The notes under the pieces are model-generated. The model searched no databases. It saw only the letters and a program-made list of their open reading frames with translations, and had not been told where the DNA came from. Of a stretch of DNA of 64,000 bases, positions 26,525 through 37,476 are shown one piece after another (the stretch's first letter is position 1; each line of letters opens with the position of its first letter). Source of the DNA: Favolaschia claudopus (Eukaryota; Basidiomycota; Agaricomycetes; Agaricales; Mycenaceae). The position numbers and the translations under genes were made by a program. The stretch spans positions 1,240,001 through 1,304,000 of the forward strand of contig JAWWNJ010000042.1 of assembly GCA_037176885.1 (NCBI GenBank), written 5' to 3'.

Positions 26525-26660
26525 TATGGCGGTCCAAATGCACATTTAATAATGCGCTGGTTTTTTCGAGTTTCACGCACCTTTTTTGCCCCAAAGTCAG
26601 AATTGCGCACCTTTTGCAGCCGAAAGTCCGAGGAGAAAAACCAGCGCGGAATCGCGTGTT
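26525..26660 (+). repeat. Left terminal inverted repeat of the giant element
   Basis: Imperfect inverted match to 60585-60720, broken by one gap of about 10 bases. It contains repeated motifs in both orientations: GCGCTGG/CCAGCGC at its inner and outer parts, and CGCACCTTTT twice. These look like arrayed transposase-binding sites. The match continues after the nested foldback element, at TAATACTGTTGCATAA near 27423. Confidence 0.88.
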
Positions 26661-26663
26661 TTC

Positions 26664-27408
26664 GCGCTGGTTTTGTTTGCAACATCGCGCACCTTTTCAG
26701 CGCACAAGTCTGCGCACCTTTTTTTTTCACTTATTTTTTTTTTCTTCTCCAAACACACCTTTCTACTTGTGAGACATGGCCCGGGTACTCGATCACCTTA
26801 GATGAGCAGGACAAGTACAGCAAACGTCCAAAAATGGACAGCCGAGTGACGGCTTCCCGTGCCGAGCCGGCGAAGCCCCGGCTTTGGAAGGCAGACTTGA
26901 TGTCCCATTTCAACTTACCAAAATGCAACATAGGACTGGGTGAACAGATTCTGTGGAAGGCCGTAGATTGGCGCCGTTAAAATCTGCTTCTACATCATAA
27001 ACTGACTCTCAGGCAGTTTTGAAATGAACCAGAGCCAGTCGGTAGATCAAGTCACTCTCAGATAGAATGTTGAAGGGGACACCGGACTCACCGTCAGTTT
27101 AAAGCTTCAGAATTCCGATTGACCCAGCATCACATCTTTCAAAAGCTTCAATAGAATTTTGGACCCAGTTACGGTGGATTTTGGGAAGATGAAATGTGCC
27201 ATCAAGTCTGCCTTTGATGGCGGCACTCGGCTGGCTATTTCCGAACAATTTGCTGTGCTTATCCTGCTTGTAACGGCAGAAGACTACCCGGGACATATCT
27301 GAGGCATAGCTGGGCCTCTTTTGACAAGAAAAAAAAATGAGTCAAAAAAAAGGTGCGCAGACAATGTGCGCTGAAAAAGGTGCGCGAGATTGCAAACAAA
27401 ACCAGCGC
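26664..27408. mobile_element. Nested 745-bp foldback element within the left terminal repeat
   Basis: The ends are GCGCTGGTTTTGTTTGCAA (26664) and its inverted copy ending at 27408. They are followed inward by CGCGCACCTTTTTCAGCGCAC-like and oligo-T/A tracts. A longer imperfect inverted repeat continues inward: 26777-26950 (CCCGGGTACTC..., CAGGACAAGTACAGCAAA) pairs with 27100-27300. Compared with the right end of the giant element, where the flanking sequence is continuous, the left end carries this segment as an extra insertion. It has no coding capacity. Its outer motifs resemble the host element's own terminal motifs, so it may be cross-mobilised. Confidence 0.7.
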
Positions 27409-27918
27409 AAAAATATGGCTGTAATACTGTTGCATAAATATCTTGACCCAAGTTCTCCACTTTTTCGCACCACCCGGGTTATTTTTACCTAAATTGTCGC
27501 TGGTTCATTAGTTGTGAGAGAAACAAAGCACTACCTTAGTTTACCAGATATCACCGCCCTCTGTCACTCAAAAAAGAACCAGCAAATGGGAAAAGAGTGA
27601 TCCCAAATTAAGCACCGGTCAACCGGTACATGGAAAAAACATGCAGCCCTTCGAAAATCCAAATTTGCGCTGGTCTTGGACTTGGACCCAGGTCTAATCT
27701 CAAGCGCAAAGAAAGTCACGGCTCCCATCAGCGCACACACAAACACACACACCTGATTTAAAGCGCACAGAATTACTCCGGTGAAAAACAGCCCCAACAA
27801 ATGTCACCGGTGTCTAATTTACACACCCCATCAAAGTCCGCGGGTGCACCACGCCCACATGATCCTGGGATGTTGATAGTTTGATGATACCAATCTCTGC
27901 CTCTTTCCCTCTTCCACC
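27409..27918. other. Intergenic region left of gene A
   Basis: This holds the remnant of the left terminal region (TAATACTGTTGCATAA near 27423) and the presumed promoter of gene A. A pyrimidine-rich tract (CTCTGCCTCTTTCCCTCTTCC) lies directly upstream of the ATG. No gene was seen. Confidence 0.5.
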
Positions 27919-30281
27919 ATGCCGGAGCAGCGCGAGACCGCATCCTCTGGCAAAGTAGCTGAGCAGGGCATCAAGAAAGCACTCGACGCCGAAGCCGATC
28001 TGGCTGTTGAAGGCATCTACGCCGACGCATCAGCTGCCGAAGCCAAGCGCGACGACGCGCCGGAGCGCGCTCAATCGGGACTTGTATACGAGCTCCATTT
28101 TCGTCCCCTGTGGTGCGTGGCAGCAAGAGCCATCAGACTCCCATCTACCCCGAGGTTATGAAAGAGGCTATGGAGAAAGTTCCCGTTGACGTTAACTACC
28201 CCCCGCTCCCGTACCCGCCGACATTGCGATCTCTCGTCTTGACTGGTGTACAGGCAACCCATCGCGCTTTGATTTTGAACTTCGGAATGCTCCACTTGAT
28301 GGTGAGTCTACTCCATGTGCAGCAAATCAAGCTAACCCACCGTACCGTACTTGCTAGGTTTCCTACCTGACGCACACCTCCGTTCAGTGGTACACGCGTC
28401 TTCGTTGGGACAACGGTATTATGTGTGTTACCCATGGTGTACGTCATATCCGTTTGTTTGACTCTTTCGGTTCGCTGGCTTATCTATCTGCTAGGTTCGT
28501 AAATTCCATGTCGGCATGGCCCTGGTATTCAAGGAGTATGTTCTGGCGTTCGTGACCATTGATCTCCTATTTCAAGTAAGTGTATATGTTTATGGCTTGA
28601 TACTCCCTGAGTCTGAGTCGGCATACTTCTTAGCCCATCTGGAAACAGTTTGCTAGGGACTTCAACATCCCGCCTGATATATACACCGACACGGTGAACT
28701 TTTTGGTCCTCCTTTCAAACTGGATCACGGATGAAAACTGGTTGGATGGTAAACGTTATGTTCTCGCCTGCGATGCGATTCGCGGCGCCAACAAGATGTT
28801 CTATGGCATTGGAGTCTATACGGTCATGGAGCTGTTTTTCCTCGCCGGTACGTTCGTTCTCATCGACTCGAACCTGATGGCTCATCATTTGCGTTAGGTC
28901 TGTCCCCTTTCATCACGGTGTGCGAGCTTTTCGGCAGCCCCTCTCGTACTGCCCGTTTCCTAGCTGCGTATTACAGTTATATACACGTTGGGGAGACCGG
29001 TCTCGCGTGCGTCTACTTCGATGGCTTTTTTTCCAATATTCATTCTCATACATCGTTTCTAGGCGATTGATTAATCCTTGTATTCATGAGGGCGTCTTGG
29101 CCCCCACGACTGAGCAACGCCTGCGCTACACCGACTGGCTGTACGTATGGGGTAAGGAGAGAGTTTACATGTCCACTCGGATGGGTCAACTATTGGATTC
29201 ATATCATGTGAGTTTTCTTTATGATAGGTTGCAGAGTACTCCGCCTTATCAACGCAACCGCATCCCAGAGCATATTGGAGAAGTTCAGTACCGCCTCCGA
29301 CGTAACCCGTCGCGATGACGTTGCCGATCTTTTCGATGTTTTCGAACCAACGTTGGTTGCGCCCGCGCTCGAAGCGCACCCGACCTGGGGCAGCCTGATC
29401 TTCGGGGAGGGCGGTTGGAGATCTCTTTCTGGGGATGACCCGATGTCCACAGATCCTCTCACCGAGTTTTATCGTCAACACGGTACGTAACGCAACTCTT
29501 ACCGTTTATCCTTTTTGCAAGTCTTTACATGTGAGCAGGGTTGCTTTCTGATCCGACGCATCTACGCAGCGCCGAATTCTACTCACCTCTATTCCTTGAA
29601 TCTTCGGACCTCAAACGCGCTCGCCGCGACACTTTCACATATCACGGAAAGAAGGAAATGTGGTCGGTCTTCCGCAAGTTTCCCGCAACACTGCATTGGA
29701 GCAGTAATCCAAAGTCTGTACTCGTTGTCGCCTCTTTCGATTCGTCTTTTTCATTCCCTGACGTCAAATTTCACATACAGCCACCACTCACAAATTCCTC
29801 GCATCGACGAAATATCCGGTTCAGCTCGCCAATTGATGCTCTTTAAGTCCAAAGTACTGAATAGTCAAGGGGTTTCGATTGGCCCATTAGAATATTGCGG
29901 TAATGGGCACATTGTCACCATTGGAACGTCTTCGTTGTAAGTTTTCTGTTAATATTCTTGATGTCCAATATGCTCACTTTTATTTTGTCTAGTATGGCCG
30001 TTTGCAAAGGGGATCCTTGGGTTCCTCAGCATCTCGAAGAACGTGTTCTCAGAGGACTGGACCGCATTTCGGCAAAATTGAAGGCGACTGGCTCACATAA
30101 GCGAAAGCGAACGGAAAAGGAGAACAAGGCATTGAACAAGAAGCTCTCCACTTTGAACGCTGGCTACGCTCGGGCGGCACAGGGGAAGGAGAAGGTTGAA
30201 GCAGAGGAGAATGTAGTTGCCCCAAAGCCGAAAAAGCGGCGTCTTAACGCTGATCAACGGTTAGCGCTCCAAAGTATTTAG
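27919..30281 (+). CDS. Uncharacterised multi-exon protein (element gene A)
   Basis: The start ATG at 27919 begins MPEQRETASSGK, an Ala/Glu/Asp-rich segment. Exons with clean GTRAGT...CTRAY...AG introns follow. Joined segments include VNYPPLPYPPTLRSLVLTG, VSYLTHTSVQWYTRLRWDNG, FHVGMALVFKEYVLAFVTID, NFLVLLSNWITDENWLDGK and DLFDVFEPTLVAPALEAHP. The C-terminus is basic and helical with a likely nuclear signal (KPKKRR) and ends ...LALQSI at 30281. I recognise no domain. About nine exons and intact frames suggest a working gene. It is the first gene inside the giant element and points inward. It could be an element accessory protein or captured host cargo. Confidence 0.6.
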
Positions 30282-32650
30282 TTCTTTCATCTCAATACTA
30301 TCATTGTAATACTGTCTCTGGGAATATCTATCTAATCACTGTCTTCAGTAACTACTTGAAGCTCAAATCTTTCAAACTCTGGCTGGGGAATTCAGCAGAA
30401 ACTAATAGCACAGAAGGCAAAAGCCTGTCAAAGCGAGCCGTGAGAATGTGACACAAGTAACAGTGTGACAATCACTGTTGCTGCCCGATAGCAAGTGTTC
30501 TGCAGGCTACTAAGGGCGAAGCACTAACAGTTAGTAGAGAGCTAACCTTACTTATAGGTGTCTAATAAGCCCTTTCCACTCAATGACTTCTATCCATACA
30601 CTATCAACATGATTTTACCTCGCCAGGTATAATCGTGTCACACAGTGTGACTCAGTGTGACCTCGAGCAAATTCCGGAACACCTCGGTCCGATTCCAATC
30701 TGCCGCAACCTTCAACCTTCAAATTCACTTCGACGCTTTGAAGTGAGTTGGTTGTCCTCTTTCCTCGTCCAAATAATTACTGACCTTCTGATGAGTTCTG
30801 TTTCTCGTCTCTCTTCACTTTATGCTATACGAGCTTTGAAGTGCGACCCCTTCAATACCGAACCGAATCGCCGATCTCTAAGTCATTTCGACGCCTATAC
30901 GTACAGTTGAGTGATTTAATCCCTTTATTTCTTCAAACTGTTAATTACTGACCTTGCATTAAGTTTGTATTCACTCTTGACTTGCATGAAATGCACAGTT
31001 CGACTGTGTGCGCAAGGTGACTGAATTACTGATGCACATTTCGGCTGTCAAGGTGAGTAATAAACTTTTAATACCGCTACTATCAACGAATACGGAATAC
31101 TGACCATTCTAATAGCTTCTTTCAATCTATCCCTTCAATGAGCCGCATTCAATTCAGGTAGCACTTCAAAGATTGACTTCGGCGTTGTCTCGGGGATCCC
31201 CGGTGAGCCGATTTTCAGTTTCTTTCGCGTTTTTCGCTTCGGTTATTGACCAAATCTCTCAAGATTGACTTGAATAACGGTTATCGGGTCAGTACTGTTG
31301 AGATTGAGCTGGTTTTGTACGGGTGAGTGCGATCTTGTGCTTAGAGCGAGGTCTGGCTGTTACGCACCTTGCTCCAGAGAAGGGTACGTAACAAATTCCC
31401 ACACCTTTGTATGATTCCAGTCTTCAATACATGTGTCAAACGCACCTTTGCTTCGAATTACTTAGTTCCGCGTCACAGGTGATTGACTTATAATTCAAAG
31501 GTCTTTGTATTGGTTGGGTCTCGGGTTTCGTTCAAGTGGTGTGTCGTTCTGATTTCTTTGTTCAATTCAACCACGCAACCAATTCGTTCCGTTTCTACAG
31601 ATCGTTGACTCGTTTCGTTCTTTTGACTCTTTCAACTTTGAATTACTGACCGTCTGATAGCTTTCTGAGATGCACACCTCGGCTGTCTAGGTAAGTTCTA
31701 AACTTCGAGGCTATTACCAACGGATACTGACCGTTCTAATTGTCTCTTTCGACCTTACCCGTTCAATAGGCCACATTCAATTCAACTAACACTTCAAAAC
31801 CTGAATCTGTCTTGACTTCGGCGTCGTCTCGAGGATCCCCGGTGAGCCGCTTCTTCATTTCTTTCCCATTCTTCTCGAACTATGCCGGTATAACTCAAGG
31901 TACGTATAATTCTTTCTAATTCTCAGATTGAATCAATCCTGACTTGACTTTTGTAAACCCCGGAGGCCGAACCTATGCCTCTGCGCACCAAGGTATCTAT
32001 GTATCTCAACTTCAACACCGAAATCATGCCGATTTTGACTCAGGTACGTTTGATTTCAACGCCTTGATCTAATCGTTGACTTTGACTTTGACTTTGAACT
32101 CAGTGCTTCACCTTTATCTTGATTCTCGATCGACGGGTACACCGTTTCTTTTATTCTTCTATTTCGTTCGTTCTCTTCATCTAGTTTGATTTTATTTCGC
32201 TTCGTTTCATTCACCGTTTCTATTCATGTTCAATCTCAAACTCATCTTCACCTTTGCTTTCAGATCCTCAACTCAAACTCCTCAACTCCGGGTTCGTTCA
32301 TGCCGAGCGAGTCAATTCGAATCGACTCGCGTTGGAGGTGGTTTGAAGTGAAAGTTCTGGAGGTATGCTTTCATCTCATTTTCTTCATTTTCCTCGTGCG
32401 CTGACAACCCAGCTCAGCGCAAATCTTGTTCAACAGTACAACACAATTCAACTCAACTCGCGCCTTCCGGAATTCCAGCTTTAGGTGAGCTTCCTTTCAT
32501 CTCATTTCCTTCCTTTCAATTCAAGTCGTACGCCGTGTACGGTTTCCTTCCTGACAATTCGCCCGCAGGTGTCATTTGGTTTGAAAACAACATTGATATT
32601 CATTCAAATAGACTATCTACTTACATTTAATTGTAGCTAGAGTATGATAC
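30282..32650 (+). repeat. Mini-exon array inside the giant element
   Basis: On the plus strand there is a run of short blocks separated by fungal introns, for example GTGAGTAATAAAC...TACTGACCATTCTAATAG at 31052-31112. Two related units of about 640 bp are visible. ATGCACATTTCGGCTGTC near 31030, followed by GACTTCGGCGTTGTCTCGGG near 31173, is repeated near 31673 and 31810. Some blocks are open (for example VSTVEIELVLYG and SMYLNFNTEIMPILT) but no continuous protein could be joined. Clusters of TGTGAC/GTCACA lie at its left edge (30445-30662). Confidence 0.5.
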
Positions 32651-34247
32651 GCTACTGACTCCGGTCGCCTTGTCTCGTTTCGGCAGCCCGACCCGCCGCC
32701 TATCTCCGTCATTCCTATCTCTTCCCGCCGTTTGCGCGCATTGACCGCCCTCCCACGCCGCTTCCTTCACTTCCTTCACCAGTATCGCCGCGAATCGGCA
32801 GCGCGTGGATCTGTTAAGATAGGTGAGTTGTTTCGCTTCGTTCGTCATCAAGATCCAAGATCATCGAAAAAAACTCACTTTCGCCGTGGACGCGTTTCAA
32901 GCTTCTCCCGCCCGCACTTTTTTCGCGTGCCAGAATTGATGCGACTCGCGCTGTGTAGTGTACTTAGCTTAGGTGAGTAATTCCGTTCCGTTTGTCGGAA
33001 AAACCCTAAGGACTCACTTTGATTTGGATTTCTGGTGCATTTACGAGCGACTCGGTGCGTGCAGCGCCGACACGGCGTCCTCGGCGCCGTTGGCGATGTC
33101 CATGGTGTCGAAGTCAGCGGCGGCCGCGGTGTGAGATAGCGGGATTGAGAGTGGAGGTGGGAGTGAAAATGAGGGCGGTGAGGGCGGAATGGCGGAATGC
33201 AGCGGCAAGATTGGTGGCTTCGGGGTGGTGGGCACTCGGTGGAGGCGAGCCAAGGAGGAGTGAGTGGACGCGGGAGATGGGAGATGGGATGGGGATACGA
33301 GGGGAACGGCGGGTCGGACGTGTTTGGAAGTATAGTGATGATGAAGGCGATGGGTCGGCAAAAGGGGTGCGAGGTGAGTTGCGGAGGAGGTACTGGGGGA
33401 AAGGAGAGGAGAGACACGGACGTCGAGAGGTCGGAAGGGTGGGGGAACGAGGGAGTGGTGTGGCTAGGGGAATTAAGATGTCGTTAGCGGGGCGCAGGAA
33501 GGAGAGAGCATCGAGACGCACGCACATCGATTCGTTTCTAAGGGCCGGCTTTGCCAAGCGAATGGCGGAGACTCAGTGAGTGTGAGTTGAGGATGGGGTG
33601 GAGGCATGAGGGCGGGAACGGGGTTGGGGTTGCAAGGGCGAGAGAGAGCCACTAAGAAGATTTGGTATTGAAGATTTGGGATTTGGGTACCGACTTTACA
33701 TTCGTCGACCGCGGGCGTCGGCCGCGAGGGAGGGCTAGGCAATGGAGAAAGCGATGGGTTGGCGGGGAACACAGGGTAAGCTGGAGAGAAGGTCGACGGG
33801 GTAAGGAGAAGGGAAAGCGCTGTCGGGCTAACCCTAACCTTATCCTACTTGCACAGCATTGCTTTTTTGAGAACCCGACCTTTGCTTTGCCTTTGGAAGT
33901 GGGTGGTGAGTACAGTAAGGGACATGCACTAAGCATTTCTGAGTGGCATATATGCTTTTTGGGCATTAAACAAACATTCTGAGAGCCCTACAGCCTATCC
34001 AAAGACCGTCACGATTATTTACCTTTGATTTACCTCGCCCAAAGTCACATCTGTCACATATGTCACGCTACTGTGACCCGCACGGTGGCTACTTCTTGAC
34101 GCAGGAATCGTGAATTTCTATCTTCCCAGGGGAGGAGTCAGATTGTACCATAGACTGTAACATTTTCCGAGCACAAGCACAGTAGATCGTACAGTATACA
34201 CTAAGTACTTCAAGTTGGGAGGACCTGCCAGTGAGTGTCTAGTCTAC
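32651..34247. repeat. GC-rich dispersed repeat segment
   Basis: This stretch resembles 46000-46900 in order of landmarks: GACCCGCCG, TTCCCGCC, then GATAGGTGAGTT, facing ACTCACTT, then a G-rich stretch with GGCGAT, TCGACGG and GAGGGCGG. Long frames on both strands (33019-33579 plus, 33114-33557 minus) are by-products of the skewed composition. Near 34045-34085 there is a cluster of GTCACA/TGTGAC motifs. No gene is called. Confidence 0.4.
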
Positions 34248-37029
34248 TTAGTTCATCGATGTTTGGAATCGAGATCCCAAAGGCACGATCCGAGGATCGT
34301 CAAGTTTGTATTTGCGAGTGTCGTTGATGATCTGGGAAAGAATCGAGGCGATGTGGAGCCAATGTGGTGTACCAGATACATTGCGGTCGACGTGATAAGC
34401 CTGCCAGAGGTGTTTACGGAATTAGCAGGAGGCCAGCCAGAAAGAAGCAGAGCGAAAAAAGAACTTACCAAGGAAAGCATATCGTACTGGCGCATTCTCG
34501 TCATGCCAGGAGCGAGGAGAGCTTGCATGGTGAGGCGACGCGAAGGATCAGGGTGGGGGAAGCGCTCTATTATCTCACGCATCACACCCTGCCAATACCG
34601 CGTGGGGGAGCGGCGGAGGAGGGTCTGTGCGTCTTGAACGTCATCAGCCTCAAGCGCAGTAGAATCGAGCCACACCGGTCGAGCACGAGTCTGGGATGCT
34701 GACACTGATGCCGACGTTGATGTTGATGCCTGCGGCGGCGGGGGCGCTTCGGTAGTGGAAGGTCGGGCGGATGAACTAAAGCCTGGTTGGCTAGTACTGG
34801 CAGGCGGTGCTCGCTGGTTGGAAGACGACGCCTGAGACTGTTTGCGGTGAGCTTGGCCCGTCCATTGTGCATATGCACGCTTGAAAGTTCCATCACTGCT
34901 GCTGTCGCTACCGCTACTACTGCTGCTGTCCGATGCTGGCGTGTTTATTAATTCAGATATGCTCCACAGACAATTGAGAAGGCGCACATATAATAATTGG
35001 CGGTGACTTCGGAAATGATGGCTTCGGCTTCGAGGGAGGTGGTTGGGTCTTGCGACGTTTGGCACGACGCACCAAGACATCTGGCTCGCCATCAGATAAG
35101 TCATGCTCCCAACCCGAAGCCAGGGAGTCGGTGTTCGTCATATCTTAGGTGCGATGAGCATCAGTGGTATCGTAGAAGAGACTCCGTTCGCGCGACTTAC
35201 CATCAAAGTCAGTGTCGAATCTCCCCGTTCTGCAAACAGAGGAAGCAAACAAAACACAATTAATTAACGGGTACAGAGTAGACATAAAGTGTCCCTACGT
35301 TCGCTTCGTCGTGCGACTCCGTGTGTTGGGGCGTGAGGCCGATGGCCCTGCGTCCGACTGCAACAAAATACCAGATGAGGGGTTGATGTAAGAAGAGCAA
35401 AACCAATAACACACCGTAGTGTTGGCTCCCGCGATTCCACCCCCTTTGAAGAAGTTGCGGATTTTGCGAGCGACTCCCAATGATGCGCTTTGGACCGTCG
35501 CGAGAAGAGCGGGATAATCGGGATGAGCGGTGTCAAGCTCGTCGAGAACACGGATGACGACAAGAGTGTAGAAGCGCCGCATGCCATATTCCCCGCCCTT
35601 GAAGACACGTGTTGCAGTCATCTCGCGAGGATTGGAGGCATCACCCAGCGCATCCATGAGGAGAAAATGTATTTCGCCGACGTTGGGGGTCTCTTTATCC
35701 AAAGCGTTGAGTAACAAGCCAAGATTGAGGTGCAGGAAGTCCTCCTCAGTCGCAACCTAAGAGTGATGTAGCATGGAAAGTTGAATATGATGGCAGTAAA
35801 CATAGAAAATGTGATACGCACTGGAAGATCATTGTCCTTGCTGTGTAGAATGACAGCCAACTCCCGGCAGCCTCCACGAGGATCCCACTGACTGCGGTCA
35901 TGCTTGAATCGCAGATGCTGCAAACAACGAAGGAGTGACATCGAGAACTCAGAGAGGTTGTCAAATACCGCGCTGAAGGTATCGTGCGATGCACCCGCCT
36001 TAAGAGCGACGGGAAGCGCCATGTACGCTGAGAGCAGGTGAGGGGCAAGTCCATGAAGTCCTCCAGCACCGATCACAAAGGCGCGATCAAACTCTGCCTC
36101 TATCTCGTCGTCTGCAGCAGACTCGGTGTAGCCGATGAGTCGCTTCCCGAAATTCGTCAACATGGCAAACGGTTGACAAATATTTGCCTCGACGAAAGAA
36201 AGCACCTGCGCTGGTGAAAGCACAGAGGTTTCGGGTGAAACCACAAACTGAGCTAGAATCCCAGCGCAGAGTTCGGCAGACTTGTTGCCAAGTACAAAGC
36301 AGCCGACACCGCGCCCGGCACTTGCCCACTGAAGCAGATAGTAATGTCAGCCACCGCCGAGCGCTAACAAAATTCAAATGCGACTTACATAGGCAACGGG
36401 AGTGCCATTCTTGGGGTCTGGTTGCTCCATGTTACGCAGAAGGCGTACCATTCGGAGATGAGCTTCCGGCACAACAGCCGCACCAGATTTTACCGAGGTG
36501 CTAGTCGAAGTCTAAGCATACAAGTTAACGCCGTATGCACTATGTGTAAAACACGATCAATCACCTCAGGAGCAGGATGAGGGACACCCCGGTCAACCTC
36601 AGAGTCATATTCAACACCGGCAGCAACATCGTCATCGAAGAAGCCGGTATCAAATCGAGAATCCTAGAAGGAAGTCGTAAGAAAGATGAATAGAAAGAAG
36701 TCCCAGGTAAGGGAGTAAAGGAACGTGCCTCCGCCTTTTGCTTCCCCTTTCCCTTGACATCCTTCAAACGATAGCTGATTAGTCCCTCACATACAAAAGA
36801 CGAGTTGAAATAATTGCTTAACCTTTAGGGTTAGGCCACCCTCAGACGCTTCGATCTTGGGGAGCGGAACAAATACGCAAGACGCCGCCGCCAAACAAAA
36901 GATGTGTCAATAAGCTACAGTAAGCATGCGTCGAGGGGTTCTTGTCACCGTCGGCTTCCGGAAACTGTCCGTCGGTGCCATTTGTCACCTGCTGGTTTGT
37001 CTTCGATGGGGGGAGGACATTCTCAACAT
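34248..37029 (-). CDS. Uncharacterised multi-exon protein (element gene B)
   Basis: A spliced minus-strand gene. From the 5-prime end the exons include a PKIEASEGGLTLK segment, KDVKGKGKQKAEA, an acidic stretch with FDTGFFDDDVAAGVEYD, and a long exon with ASAGRGVGCFVLGNKSAELC, FVEANICQPFAMLTNFGKR, AFVIGAGGLHGLAPHLLSAY and RDLRW-like helical sequence. Next come EIHFLLMDALGDASNPREMT, RTGRFDTDFDD, a basic RRAKRRKTQPPP stretch, a Ser/Pro/Thr-rich region, and a last exon containing YHVDRNVSGTPHWLHIASIL that ends at 34248. Frames join cleanly over all but the first exon, whose ATG (37029 or 37020) is uncertain. No catalytic family is recognised. Its position between gene A and the Helitron makes it cargo of the giant element. 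Confidence 0.55.
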
Positions 37030-37476
37030 TGCAGTCGACTAAGATTCAGAAAGCAAAAGCCCGAAGAAATGTAGGAAGATCGACAGAGGCAGCGAGGGTC
37101 GACGTCAGAGTCAGAGTCGGTACCGAGCACAGTTGATGACTCGGTCGCTTTCGGACCGTGCTCCGTGCCCTTTTCTGCCGGCGTGTTGTCAAGGTCCGTA
37201 GTGTGACAAGGTGTGAGAAATTTTGCATCTTGACCAGCAACCACGACGTCGAGCCTCCTTTTGCTCCGTCCCCTCCTCCTCTACCCCGCTCCGAGATAGC
37301 TCTCTATGTGCCTCGTCAACGGCCATCCGGCCAAAACCCTCTACTACTCGCAGCCCCGGTCTCAGATTTCGCGGCACTATGCTCGCTCGATTGGACTGAA
37401 AGTCTCCTCTTCGCTGACAACTCTGTTTGTCGCAATTTCCATCGCCGCTTCGATTCGCACCTCCCCTGCCTCTTCC

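Noticed and set aside
33019..33579. Overlapping long frames on both strands (33019-33579 plus, 33114-33557 minus)
   Set aside because: Composition effect in a GC-rich repeat; no introns, domains or conserved counterpart in the related segment at 46000-46900.
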